This document shows, one piece after another, positions 17,438-25,288 of a DNA stretch of 64,000 nt. Every line of letters starts with the position of its first letter. Within the stretch, counting starts at the first letter, position 1. The stretch spans positions 1 to 64,000 of the forward strand of contig NZ_JAODMP010000016.1 of the NCBI RefSeq assembly GCF_025464835.1, read 5' to 3'. Both the position numbers and the translations under genes were made by a program. A model generated the notes under the pieces. That model had not been told where the DNA came from, ran no database searches, and was given only the letters and a program-made list of their open reading frames with translations. This DNA comes from Mycetocola sp. GTDB lineage: Bacteria > Actinomycetota > Actinomycetes > Actinomycetales > Microbacteriaceae.

Positions 17438-17896
17438 TCAGCTCACGAGCGACTTGCGGTACCAGTTGGTGGCGTTCGGGTTGTCGTTGTACGGTTCGAT
17501 GCTTTCGTAGCCCATCGACTGGTAGAGCCCGCCTGCAGCGGTGAGGGTCGCGTTGGTGTCGAGCACCACCTCTGTGGCGCCGAAGTCGGCGGCGCGGCGT
17601 TCGAGGTCCGCCAGGAGCAGCTTCCCCCAGCCCCTGCCGCGGGTCTCCTCGCGCAGGAACAGGTGCTTCACCTCATACCGACTGGGCGCAAGGCGGCGGA
17701 TGCCACCGCAACCGACGGCACCGTCCCCATCGCGGACGACGACGAAGACGCCGGCGGGCGGTTCGAATTGCTCCGGCGCTGGGAAGGTCACCGCATAGGT
17801 CCCGCCGACGAAAGTCAGCTCCCGGCTGTGGAAATACTCCGACAGCAGGTTGTGGGCGGTGGCGTCTGTGACGGGCGTTGGCGTGAAGTCGGGCAC
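17438..17896 (-). CDS. GNAT family N-acetyltransferase
   Basis: A 152-residue acetyl-CoA-dependent transferase. The acetyl-CoA loop is clear in EETRGRGWGKLLLADLE, preceded by the VKHLFLRE strand, and the C-terminal part ends with AAGGLYQSMGYESI. It is convergent with the phosphatase gene, 30 bases apart. The GTG start at 17896 follows TAAGCT by 6 bases without a Shine-Dalgarno, so a leaderless mRNA is likely. Acceptor unknown. Confidence 0.85.
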   Translation of the reverse strand: MPDFTPTPVTDATAHNLLSEYFHSRELTFVGGTYAVTFPAPEQFEPPAGVFVVVRDGDGAVGCGGIRRLAPSRYEVKHLFLREETRGRGWGKLLLADLERRAADFGATEVVLDTNATLTAAGGLYQSMGYESIEPYNDNPNATNWYRKSLVS

Positions 17897-17902
17897 CCGA
17901 TC

Positions 17903-17908
17903 AGCTTA
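17903..17908 (-). promoter_or_regulatory. -10 element of the GNAT gene
   Basis: TAAGCT on the minus strand, exactly 6 bases before the GTG start. Confidence 0.6.
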
Positions 17909-17942
17909 ATCCGGCCGAGGCGAGCCAGCGGGCAACGGCCTG

Positions 17943-17948
17943 TAGATT
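17943..17948 (+). promoter_or_regulatory. -10 element of dapB
   Basis: TAGATT, 6 bases before the dapB ATG; no ribosome site fits, so the message is probably leaderless. Confidence 0.65.
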
Positions 17949-17954
17949 GGGAAC

Positions 17955-18695
17955 ATGGTTACGAGCGTGGCAGTGGTGGGTGCGAACGGCACGATGGGGC
18001 GATTGTTCACGCGGATCATCGAGGAGACACCCGGTTTCGACGTGTCGGCCCGGCTCGGTTCATCGAGTTCCCTCAGCGAGATGGACGGTGCCGAGATCGT
18101 CGTCGACGTCACAGCCCCCGCCGTGTCTCCGAAGGTCGTCGCGCATGCTCTCCGTGCGGGGGCGAACGTCCTCGTCGGCACATCCGGCTGGTCCCGTGAC
18201 CGGGTCGCCACGTTGCGCACGCAGATCGCCGACACCGACAGCGGCGTCGTCATCATCCCCAACTTCTCGCTCGGGTCGGTGCTCGGCACGACCCTCGCCA
18301 CGATCGCCGGCCGGTTCTTCGACTCGATCGAGATCGTGGAGGCGCACCGGGCATCGAAGATCGACTCGCCAAGCGGAACGGCGGTGCGGACCGCTGAGCT
18401 GATCGGTGAAGCGAGGGCAGGGCTCGGGCCGGTCGAGGCGCCCCACACAGACCAGCGCGCCCGCGGACAGCAGGTGTCGAGCATCCCGATCCACAGCCTG
18501 CGGCTCGCCGGCGTCGTCGCCCGCCAGGAAGTCACGTTCGGTGGCACGGGGGAGACCCTGTCGATCACGCACAACACTCTCGACGCTCGATCGTACGAGC
18601 AGGGAATCCTTCTCGCGCTCGAGGCCACGCGCACCGCCACCGGCCTCACCGTCGGGCTTGAGAACCTCATGGATCTGGGGATCGGCCGCGCATGA
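17955..18695 (+). CDS. dapB: 4-hydroxy-tetrahydrodipicolinate reductase
   Basis: Second step of the lysine/diaminopimelate branch: reduces hydroxy-tetrahydrodipicolinate with NAD(P)H. The Rossmann start VAVVGANGTMG and the active-site signature EAHRASKIDSPSGTA are present (the second His of the common HH pair is Arg here). Length 246 aa is normal. It is the first gene of a two-gene operon; the stop overlaps the next start by ATGA. The dapA and dapF genes are elsewhere in this window. Confidence 0.95.
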   Translation: MVTSVAVVGANGTMGRLFTRIIEETPGFDVSARLGSSSSLSEMDGAEIVVDVTAPAVSPKVVAHALRAGANVLVGTSGWSRDRVATLRTQIADTDSGVVIIPNFSLGSVLGTTLATIAGRFFDSIEIVEAHRASKIDSPSGTAVRTAELIGEARAGLGPVEAPHTDQRARGQQVSSIPIHSLRLAGVVARQEVTFGGTGETLSITHNTLDARSYEQGILLALEATRTATGLTVGLENLMDLGIGRA

Positions 18696-19132
18696 CCACT
18701 CGGATCGGTGTGGTCGTGATGGCCGCACTCCTCGTGCTGTACCTCGTGCTCGTCGGGGATCGGGCGTTCAAGTTCTTCGCCACAGGCGAGCCGATCGCCA
18801 TCGCGATCGGGGTCGCGCTGCTCATCCTCCCGATCATCGGGGCGTGGGCACTCGGCCGGGAGCTGCTGTTCGGGGTGCGGGCGGAACGACTCGGACGCCT
18901 CCTCGAAGCCGAGGACGCGCTTCCTGCCGATGCGCTGCCTGTACGACCAAGCGGTCGGCCGGAGAGGGATGCCGTCGACGCGATCTTCCCCGAATACCGC
19001 GCGGCCGTGGAGGCCGCGCCAGAGGACTGGCGGGCCTGGTATCGACTCGGCCTCGTCTATGACGGCGCGGGCGATCGTCGACGTGCGCGGCACGCCGTCC
19101 GCGAAGCTATCCGGTTCAGCGGCCGGTCCTGA
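18692..19132 (+). CDS. Small membrane protein with TPR-like tail
   Basis: A 146-residue protein of unknown function. Two hydrophobic segments (about residues 5-22 and 32-55) are followed by a soluble tail rich in Ala/Arg with a TPR-like helical pair (DWRAWYRLGLVYDGAGDRRRARHAVREAI). It is translationally coupled to dapB through an ATGA overlap. Similar small proteins follow dapB in related actinobacteria. No catalytic motif was seen. Confidence 0.75.
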   Translation: MTTRIGVVVMAALLVLYLVLVGDRAFKFFATGEPIAIAIGVALLILPIIGAWALGRELLFGVRAERLGRLLEAEDALPADALPVRPSGRPERDAVDAIFPEYRAAVEAAPEDWRAWYRLGLVYDGAGDRRRARHAVREAIRFSGRS

Positions 19133-19200
19133 CCGCCTCCGCACGCTGAGGGGTCCCGAAGCGCTGTTCAGTCACGACCGGAGGAGCATCTCAGGACCGG
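19123..19200. terminator. Candidate bidirectional terminator between convergent genes
   Basis: A perfect 10-bp inverted repeat (19123-19132 and 19191-19200), with a second inner pairing of CTCC and GGAG. The left arm contains the stop codon of the TPR-tail gene. The element sits between that gene and the convergent epimerase gene. Confidence 0.45.
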
Positions 19201-19218
19201 TGAACGGGCGCGGGCGCC

Positions 19219-20115
19219 TCAGCCTGCGCTACGCCTCAGCGCCGCATCCACGGCCTGTTCCACCGTTGTGTGCCGGAAGACGTAACCGTCGTCGAGAAGG
19301 CGCTTCGGTTGCGGATGCTGGTCAACGAGCAGCAGGTCACGCGCCGCGTCTCCAAGAACGGCCTTCACAGCGAAGCCGGGCACTGGCAGGAAGAACGGCC
19401 GGTGCATCCGCGCAGCCAGGTGGCGCATGAGGTCGTTCGCGGTCGCAGCGGTCGGGCCGGTCACGTTGACCGGCCCGGAGAGCGTCCCGTCGAGAATGTG
19501 CAGTAGCCCGCCGACCTCATCGGCGAGGCTCACCCACGGCCACGACTGGCGCCCGCCGGCGAGCGGGCCGGCGACTCCCGCCCTGGTCAGCAGCAGCAAC
19601 GGTTTCAGCACACCATCGGTGGCGACCACGATGCCGCTTCGAGCGATCGCCACCCGGGTCACAGCATCCGCACGCATCGCCGTTCGTTCCCATTCACCGG
19701 CCACGTCGCTGAGAAACCCGGCGCCACGCGGGCTCTCCTCCGTGAGACTTTCTCCCGGACGTGTCCCGTAGTAGCCCGCCGCGGAGGCACTGAGGAACAC
19801 CTCGGGGGTCTGCCTGGCGGCAGAAAGGGCGGTCACCAGGGTGCTTGTCGCGTCGATTCGCGAGGAGAGGATCTCCCGTTTGTACTTCCGCGTCCACGGC
19901 AGCCGGCCGATCGACGCGCCTGACAGGTTCACGACGGCAGACGCACCATCAAGGACACCGGCGTCGAGCCGCCGTGAAGCCGGCTGCCAGAGCACGTCGC
20001 CTGGGCGAGGGTCGCGACGCACAAGCCGGACGACCTCGTCGCCCCTCGCGCGCAGGGCGTCCGCCAGAGCCGTCCCGATCAGGCCGGACGCCCCGGCCAG
20101 GACGACGCGTTTCAC
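19219..20115 (-). CDS. NAD-dependent epimerase/dehydratase, TIGR01777 (SulA/YfcH-like) family
   Basis: A 298-residue protein of the atypical SDR group. It begins VKRVVLAGASGLIGTALADAL, with the GxxGxxG dinucleotide loop. The family landmark LSASAAGYYG is present, and the C-terminal DUF1731 domain reads LPVPGFAVKAVLGDAARDLLL. I chose GTG 20115 because AGGAA lies upstream and the fold starts there; the frame is open further upstream. Physiological substrate is unknown for the family. Confidence 0.88.
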   Translation of the reverse strand: MKRVVLAGASGLIGTALADALRARGDEVVRLVRRDPRPGDVLWQPASRRLDAGVLDGASAVVNLSGASIGRLPWTRKYKREILSSRIDATSTLVTALSAARQTPEVFLSASAAGYYGTRPGESLTEESPRGAGFLSDVAGEWERTAMRADAVTRVAIARSGIVVATDGVLKPLLLLTRAGVAGPLAGGRQSWPWVSLADEVGGLLHILDGTLSGPVNVTGPTAATANDLMRHLAARMHRPFFLPVPGFAVKAVLGDAARDLLLVDQHPQPKRLLDDGYVFRHTTVEQAVDAALRRSAG

Positions 20116-20143
20116 GCGTATCCGTTCCTGAGTCGCTGTCGGC

Positions 20144-20572
20144 CTAGCCCAGGCTCGCCTCGATCGTGATCTTCGTGCCGGTGAGAGCCTGCGAAACCGG
20201 GCAGGTCGCTTTGGCCTCGTTGGCGATGCGTTCGAAGTCCTCTTCGCTGATGCCTGGAACGCTTGCACTGACGAGGAGGTGGCTGCCGGTGATACCGGAG
20301 CCGGGCGCGAACGTGACGGCCGCCGTGGTCTGAATGCTCTCAGCCGGGCTTCCTGCCTGGGCGAGCATGTTCGCGAACTGCATGTTGAAGCAGGCGGCGT
20401 GGGCGGCGCCGAGCAGTTCCTCCGGGGTGGTCACGCTCTCGGAACCTTCGGCACGTGCCTGCCAGTTCACCGGGAGCTTCGTCGCCGCCGTCGACGAGTC
20501 GAGCGACACGGTGCCAGACCCCTCGAAAAGTGTTCCGTTCCACACGCTTGTTGCTTCGCTGGTCGCAGCCAT
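20144..20572 (-). CDS. osmC: OsmC family peroxiredoxin (organic hydroperoxide resistance)
   Basis: A 142-residue thiol peroxidase that reduces organic hydroperoxides. The two redox cysteines are in HAACFNM and KATCPVSQAL, as in the OsmC/Ohr family, and the N-terminal strand SVWNGTLFEGSGTV fits OsmC rather than Ohr. ATG 20572 has a perfect GGAGG ribosome site, so the slightly longer frame is not used. It is 28 bases upstream of the epimerase gene on the same strand and may be co-transcribed with it. Confidence 0.9.
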   Translation of the reverse strand: MAATSEATSVWNGTLFEGSGTVSLDSSTAATKLPVNWQARAEGSESVTTPEELLGAAHAACFNMQFANMLAQAGSPAESIQTTAAVTFAPGSGITGSHLLVSASVPGISEEDFERIANEAKATCPVSQALTGTKITIEASLG

Positions 20573-20740
20573 GTCATCCTCCAAGGAATTCTGGGCGGCA
20601 GGGTCGCCGCAGTCCCGAGCCTAACGAAAAGCCCCCGCGAGATCACCAGCTAGCGGCGTATCCCCAGCGGATGCCGCGTCGCGAACGGATGCCGCGGCAT
20701 CCGCCCGCAGAATGTCGGGTCGCACGATCATCCTTCCCGG

Positions 20741-20746
20741 TACCCT
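20741..20746 (+). promoter_or_regulatory. -10 element of thyA
   Basis: TACCCT, 7 bases before the thyA ATG; leaderless pattern. Confidence 0.5.
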
Positions 20747-20753
20747 TGGAGCC

Positions 20754-21563
20754 ATGGCTCTGACGACTCCCACCCCGTACGAGGACCTCCTGCGCGACAC
20801 GCTCGAGAACGGCACGCGCAAAACCGACCGAACGGGCACCGGTACGACGAGCGTGTTCGGCAGGCAGCTGCGGTTCGACCTGTCTGAGGGATTCCCGCTC
20901 ATCACCACGAAGCGGGTGCACTTCAAGTCCATCGCGTACGAACTGCTCTGGTTCCTCCGCGGCGACAGCAACGTGGGCTGGTTGCGGGAGCACGGGGTCA
21001 GCATCTGGGATGAATGGGCGGACGCAGACGGAGAGCTCGGTCCCGTCTACGGGGTCCAGTGGCGCTCATGGCCAACGCCGGGCGGCGACACCATCGACCA
21101 GATCGCCGAGGTGATCGACGCCATCCGTGCAACCCCCGACTCGCGCCGCCTGATCGTGTCCGCTTGGAATCCGGCTGACATCCCCGACATGGCACTCGCT
21201 CCCTGCCACGCACTGTTCCAGTTCTATGTGGCAGACGGCAAACTGTCCTGCCAGCTCTACCAGCGCAGCGCAGACCTGTTCCTCGGCGTTCCGTTCAACA
21301 TCGCCAGTTACGCACTGCTCACCCACCTCGTCGCCGAGCAGACCGGACTCGAGGTCGGCGACTTCGTGTGGACGGGCGGCGACTGCCACATCTACGACAA
21401 TCACATCGACCAGGTCACGGAGCAGCTGACGCGGGAGCCGTTCCCGGCGCCGAAGCTGCGAATCTCCGCCCGCCCGGGAAGCATCTTCGACTACACGTTC
21501 GAGGACCTCGCCGTCGAGGGATACGAACACCACCCGGCCATCAAAGCGCCGGTGGCGGTATGA
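20754..21563 (+). CDS. thyA: Thymidylate synthase
   Basis: Methylates dUMP to dTMP using methylene-tetrahydrofolate and yields dihydrofolate. The catalytic cysteine is in [13 protein letters not shown] (Cys 151); the DRTGTGT loop and [18 protein letters not shown] are also intact. Length 269 aa is normal. ATG 20754 is chosen because of the -10 spacing and the family start. The stop overlaps folA (ATGA), so the reductase that recycles its product is made from the same message. Confidence 0.97.
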   Translation: MALTTPTPYEDLLRDTLENGTRKTDRTGTGTTSVFGRQLRFDLSEGFPLITTKRVHFKSIAYELLWFLRGDSNVGWLREHGVSIWDEWADADGELGPVYGVQWRSWPTPGGDTIDQIAEVIDAIRATPDSRRLIVSAWNPADIPDMALAPCHALFQFYVADGKLSCQLYQRSADLFLGVPFNIASYALLTHLVAEQTGLEVGDFVWTGGDCHIYDNHIDQVTEQLTREPFPAPKLRISARPGSIFDYTFEDLAVEGYEHHPAIKAPVAV

Positions 21564-22078
21564 CGCTCCCACGCGTCGGTCTGGTCTGGGCCGAGGCCGC
21601 CAACGGAACCATCGGCGACCATGGTGTCCTGCCCTGGCACCTGCCCGAAGACCTCGCGCACTTCAAAGCTGTGACGCTCGGCAGCCCCGTGGTGATGGGA
21701 CGCAAGACCTGGGAATCCCTCCCGGAGCGTTTCCGTCCGCTTCCCGGGCGCCGCAACATCGTCGCCACCCGCCAGCCGGACTGGCAGGCACCGGGCGCCG
21801 AGGTCCGGAACTCCCTCGCGGCTGCGCTCCAGCTCGCGGCGGAAGACGTCGGGCCTGACGAGTTCGTCTGGGTGATCGGGGGAGCTGAGGTGTTCTCCGC
21901 TGTCATCGACGTCGCACACCGGCTCGAAGTCACCACCATCCGTGCCGACATCGAGGGGGATGCCGTCGCGCCCGCCATCACGGAACGCTGGCGACTCGTC
22001 GCCTCAGACCCCGAAAAGGGCTGGCGCGTCTCGGCCACCGGGATCGAGTACCGCTTTCTGCGTTACGAATCGGTCTGA
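21560..22078 (+). CDS. folA: Dihydrofolate reductase
   Basis: Reduces dihydrofolate to tetrahydrofolate with NADPH. A 172-residue protein with [15 protein letters not shown] (substrate-binding acid), [12 protein letters not shown] (cofactor loop) and VIGGAEVF (glycine pair). Translationally coupled to thyA. This is the trimethoprim target enzyme; nothing in the sequence suggests an unusual form. Confidence 0.96.
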   Translation: MTLPRVGLVWAEAANGTIGDHGVLPWHLPEDLAHFKAVTLGSPVVMGRKTWESLPERFRPLPGRRNIVATRQPDWQAPGAEVRNSLAAALQLAAEDVGPDEFVWVIGGAEVFSAVIDVAHRLEVTTIRADIEGDAVAPAITERWRLVASDPEKGWRVSATGIEYRFLRYESV

Positions 22079-22127
22079 ACCGCCGTCGGCGGTCCCCTGG
22101 GTGGGACGGGACACGCCTGGCAACCGG

Positions 22128-22133
22128 TACCCT
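22128..22133 (+). promoter_or_regulatory. -10 element of dapA
   Basis: TACCCT, 7 bases before the GTG start of dapA. Confidence 0.5.
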
Positions 22134-22140
22134 GATACCT

Positions 22141-23118
22141 GTGTCTAACGTCGCAAATCCTTTCGGTCAGGTCCTCGTAGCTCTCGTCACCCCTTTCACG
22201 TCAGACGGCGAAGTCGACTGGCCCGGCGTCGAGAAGCACATCGACGACGTCATCAATGCAGGTGCAGACGGCATCGTCGTCACCGGAACGACGGGGGAGA
22301 CCTCCACCCTCACCGACCCGGAGAAACTCCGCCTCGTTGAAATCGGTAAGTCCGTCTCCGCTGGCAGGGCCAAGATCATCACCGGCGGCGGATCGAACGA
22401 GACCGCCCATGCGATCGACCTCTACCGTCAGAGCGAGAAGGCCGGCGCCGACGGAGTCATGATCGTCACGCCGTATTACAACAAGCCGACCCAGGCTGGC
22501 ATCCTGACGCACTTCCGCATGATCGCGGATGCCACGGACCTCCCGGTCATCCTCTACGACATCCCCGGCCGCACCGGCGTTGAGATCACGTACGAAACCA
22601 TCCTGCGCGCCGCCAAGCACCCGAACATCCTCGCGGTGAAGGACGCCAAGGGTGACTTCTCCGAGGTGAGCCGGGTCCTCAACCAGACCGACCTGCTCTA
22701 CTTCTCCGGTGACGACGCCAACGCACTGCCGCACCTCGCCATCGGCGCGGCCGGCCTGATCGGTGTCACCGCGAACATCGCCGCTACCCCGTACCGGCAG
22801 ATCGTCGACGCCGTCAACGCCGGCGACCTGGCCGCAGCGACCGCCGCGCACAAGCAGCTCGAGCCGCTCGTCCGCGCCGTGATGACCCACGTGCCAGGCA
22901 CCGTTGCGGCGAAATACATCCTGCACGGGCTCGGCCGTATCGGCAGCCCGCGCGTCCGCCTCCCTCTCGTCGGACCTGAGGAATGGGAAGCAGCACAGAT
23001 CGAAGACGAGATCGACCTCGTCAGGAACATCCCGGGAGTGGACTTCTCCAACTTCCGTCCAGACCGCAACGCGGCGGCCGGCGGTGCACTGCCCAAGGTG
23101 CACGGCACCACTCGCTGA
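22141..23118 (+). CDS. dapA: 4-hydroxy-tetrahydrodipicolinate synthase
   Basis: First committed step of diaminopimelate/lysine synthesis: condenses aspartate semialdehyde with pyruvate. The Schiff-base lysine is in ILAVKDAKGDF and the catalytic tyrosine in MIVTPYYNKPTQ; the pyruvate-binding GTTGE loop is present. The 325-aa length includes a C-terminal tail (RNAAAGGALPKVHG) beyond the usual end. GTG start, apparently leaderless. It is 22 bases from rnj, an actinobacterial pairing. Confidence 0.95.
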   Translation: MSNVANPFGQVLVALVTPFTSDGEVDWPGVEKHIDDVINAGADGIVVTGTTGETSTLTDPEKLRLVEIGKSVSAGRAKIITGGGSNETAHAIDLYRQSEKAGADGVMIVTPYYNKPTQAGILTHFRMIADATDLPVILYDIPGRTGVEITYETILRAAKHPNILAVKDAKGDFSEVSRVLNQTDLLYFSGDDANALPHLAIGAAGLIGVTANIAATPYRQIVDAVNAGDLAAATAAHKQLEPLVRAVMTHVPGTVAAKYILHGLGRIGSPRVRLPLVGPEEWEAAQIEDEIDLVRNIPGVDFSNFRPDRNAAAGGALPKVHGTTR

Positions 23119-23140
23119 CGCACACATCCAAGGAGGGCAT

Positions 23141-24817
23141 ATGCCCACATCCGTTTACAACCCGCCTGCCCTGAAGAACGGGACGCTCCGCGTCATTCCG
23201 ATCGGCGGTCTCGGCGAAGTCGGCCGGAACATGACCAGTTTCGAGATCGACGGCAAGATTCTCATCGTCGACTGTGGCGTGCTCTTCCCTGAGGAGCACC
23301 AGCCGGGCGTCGACCTCATCCTGCCCGACTTCAGCCCGATCAAGGACCGTCTGGATGACGTCGTCGGCGTCGTCCTCACCCACGGCCACGAAGACCACAT
23401 CGGCGCGGTCCCGTATCTCCTGCGGCTCCGCAACGACATCCCGCTGATCGGGTCAGGGCTCACGCTCGCGCTCGTCGAGGCGAAGCTCAAAGAGCACAGG
23501 ATCAAGCCCTACAGCCTCACGGTCACCGAGGGCCAGAAGGAGCAGCTCGGCCCGTTCGCGCTCGAGTTCGTCGCGGTGAACCACTCGATTCCTGACGCTC
23601 TCGCCGTTGCGATCAAGACCACAGCGGGCACCGTCCTCGCCACCGGTGACTTCAAGATGGACCAGCTGCCGCTCGACGGCCGCCTCACCGACCTCCGCGA
23701 GTTCGCGCGCCTCGGCAAGGAAGGCGTCGACCTCTTCCTCGTCGACTCCACCAACGCCGACGTTCCCGGCTTCACGCCGCTTGAGCGCTCCATCGGTCCT
23801 GTGCTCGAGCAGGTCATCGCCAAAGCGCCGCGCCGCGTGATCGTCGCAAGCTTTTCCAGCCACGTCCACCGCGTCCAGCAGGTCCTCGACGCAGCCCACG
23901 CGAACGGCCGGCGGGTCGCGCTTCTGGGCCGGTCGATGGTGCGCAACATGACCATCGCGGCGGATCTCGGCTACCTGAAGGTGCCCGAGAACGTTCTCAT
24001 CGACTACAAGAAGGCGAAGGACGTGCCGGACGACAAGATCGTCTACATGTCCACCGGGTCACAGGGCGAGCCGATGGCCGTGCTCAGCCGGATGGCGAAC
24101 ATGGACCATGCCATCGAGGTCGGTGAGGGTGACACCGTCATCCTCGCTTCCAGCCAGATCCCCGGCAACGAGAACGCCATCTACCGCGTCATCGACGGCC
24201 TCACCAAGCTCGGCGCCAACGTCGTGCACAAGGGTAACGCCAAGGTGCACGTCTCCGGACACGCTGCAGCAGGCGAACTGTTGTACTGCTACAACATCAT
24301 CAAGCCGAAGAACGTTCTGCCCGTGCACGGCGAATACCGTCACCTCGTCGCGAACGCCAAACTCGCCATCGACACTGGCGTGCCAGAGGAGAACACCATC
24401 CTCGCCGAGGACGGCACCGTCATCGACCTCAAGGACGGCGTCGCCCGTGTCGTCGGCCAGCTCGACATCGGCTTCGTCTACGTCGACGGCTCAAGCGTCG
24501 GAGAGATCACCGACGCAGACCTCAAGGACCGTCGCATCCTGGGCGAAGAGGGCTTCATCTCGATCATCGTCGTGGTCGAAGCGCAGACCGGCAAGGTGAT
24601 CGTCGGCCCTGAGATCCACGCCAAGGGATTCGCCGAGGACGACCGGGTGTTCGACGGCGTCAAGCCGAAGATCGAGCAGGCGCTTGCGGAGGCAGCACGC
24701 AACGGCGTTCGCGACCCGCACGCGCTCTCACAGATCGTGCGCCGCACCGTCGGCCGCTGGGTGAACACCTCGTACCGCCGCCGGCCGATGATCGTGCCGC
24801 TCGTCATCGAGGCGTAA
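23141..24817 (+). CDS. rnj: Ribonuclease J
   Basis: Metallo-beta-lactamase endo/5'-exoribonuclease for mRNA decay and rRNA maturation. The zinc motif HGHEDHIG is intact, and the beta-CASP part includes VIVASFSSHVHRVQQV and GHAAAGELLYCYNIIKPKNVLPVHGEYRH is represented in pieces at 24258-24333. Length 558 aa is normal. An AGGAGG ribosome site precedes ATG 23141. Same operon as dapA; a terminator follows. Confidence 0.95.
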   Translation: MPTSVYNPPALKNGTLRVIPIGGLGEVGRNMTSFEIDGKILIVDCGVLFPEEHQPGVDLILPDFSPIKDRLDDVVGVVLTHGHEDHIGAVPYLLRLRNDIPLIGSGLTLALVEAKLKEHRIKPYSLTVTEGQKEQLGPFALEFVAVNHSIPDALAVAIKTTAGTVLATGDFKMDQLPLDGRLTDLREFARLGKEGVDLFLVDSTNADVPGFTPLERSIGPVLEQVIAKAPRRVIVASFSSHVHRVQQVLDAAHANGRRVALLGRSMVRNMTIAADLGYLKVPENVLIDYKKAKDVPDDKIVYMSTGSQGEPMAVLSRMANMDHAIEVGEGDTVILASSQIPGNENAIYRVIDGLTKLGANVVHKGNAKVHVSGHAAAGELLYCYNIIKPKNVLPVHGEYRHLVANAKLAIDTGVPEENTILAEDGTVIDLKDGVARVVGQLDIGFVYVDGSSVGEITDADLKDRRILGEEGFISIIVVVEAQTGKVIVGPEIHAKGFAEDDRVFDGVKPKIEQALAEAARNGVRDPHALSQIVRRTVGRWVNTSYRRRPMIVPLVIEA

Positions 24818-24833
24818 GCACGCAGTGCTGGAT

Positions 24834-24891
24834 ATGCCCGGTTGGGTGGGTCCTGGTTCGCCAGGTCACACCGAACCGGGCATCGCGTTTT
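24834..24891 (+). terminator. Terminator after the dapA-rnj operon
   Basis: Outer arms 24834-24843 and 24874-24883 (ATGCCCGGTT with AACCGGGCAT). An inner CCTGG-TTCG-CCAGG hairpin lies at 24852-24865. A short T-run follows at 24888-24891. Confidence 0.75.
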
Positions 24892-24955
24892 AACCCCGCA
24901 TCTCATCTTCACGGCTGACGCGGACACGCGCTCGGGGTGTGCTCTGTGATGAAGG

Positions 24956-25222
24956 GTGCGTCGGTTGAGCCTCGTCGAGCTCACCGCCGTCAGCCGAACC
25001 GTGCAGATCGCCGATGCCGCTTCGCTCACGATCCTGTATCGTGGCGTGATCGGCGGGCTCATCAGCGACATGCCCCCGTTCCCCGGCTCGGCGGCGATCT
25101 TCGGACTTGTCGTCGCGACCGTCGTCGCGACCGTCGTCGCGACTGTCGTCGGGGCCCTCGCCGGGCTGATCCCGGCCGTGATCGCCGCCCGGGTGAAGGC
25201 CATCGACGCCATCAGGTACTGA
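24956..25222 (+). pseudogene. Remnant of a MacB/FtsX-type ABC transporter permease (C-terminal end only)
   Basis: About 88 residues match only the last transmembrane region and end of a MacB-type permease. The terminal GALAGLIPAVIAARVKAIDAIRY is the family's usual end (G-x-x-P-A-x-x-A-A-x-x-x-x-I-x-A-L). The ATP-binding protein, the periplasmic domain and the first membrane segments are absent. The hydrophobic stretch is stretched by a 12-bp tandem repeat coding VVAT. The gene is therefore truncated, with no recognisable start signal. Confidence 0.65.
25109..25156 (+). repeat. 12-bp tandem repeat, four units
   Basis: GTCGTCGCGACC occurs twice exactly, once with one change, and once degenerate. 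It encodes VVAT-VVAT-VVAT-VVGA inside the permease remnant, consistent with slippage in DNA no longer under selection. Confidence 0.85.
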
Positions 25223-25276
25223 ACGCCTGGAGAGGACTGGCCCGCGTCAATGCGGGCCAAAGCATCCCCTGCGAAG

Positions 25277-25282
25277 TACCGT
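25277..25282 (+). promoter_or_regulatory. -10 element of ftsK
   Basis: TACCGT, 6 bases before ATG 25289. Confidence 0.45.
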
Positions 25283-25288
25283 GGAACC

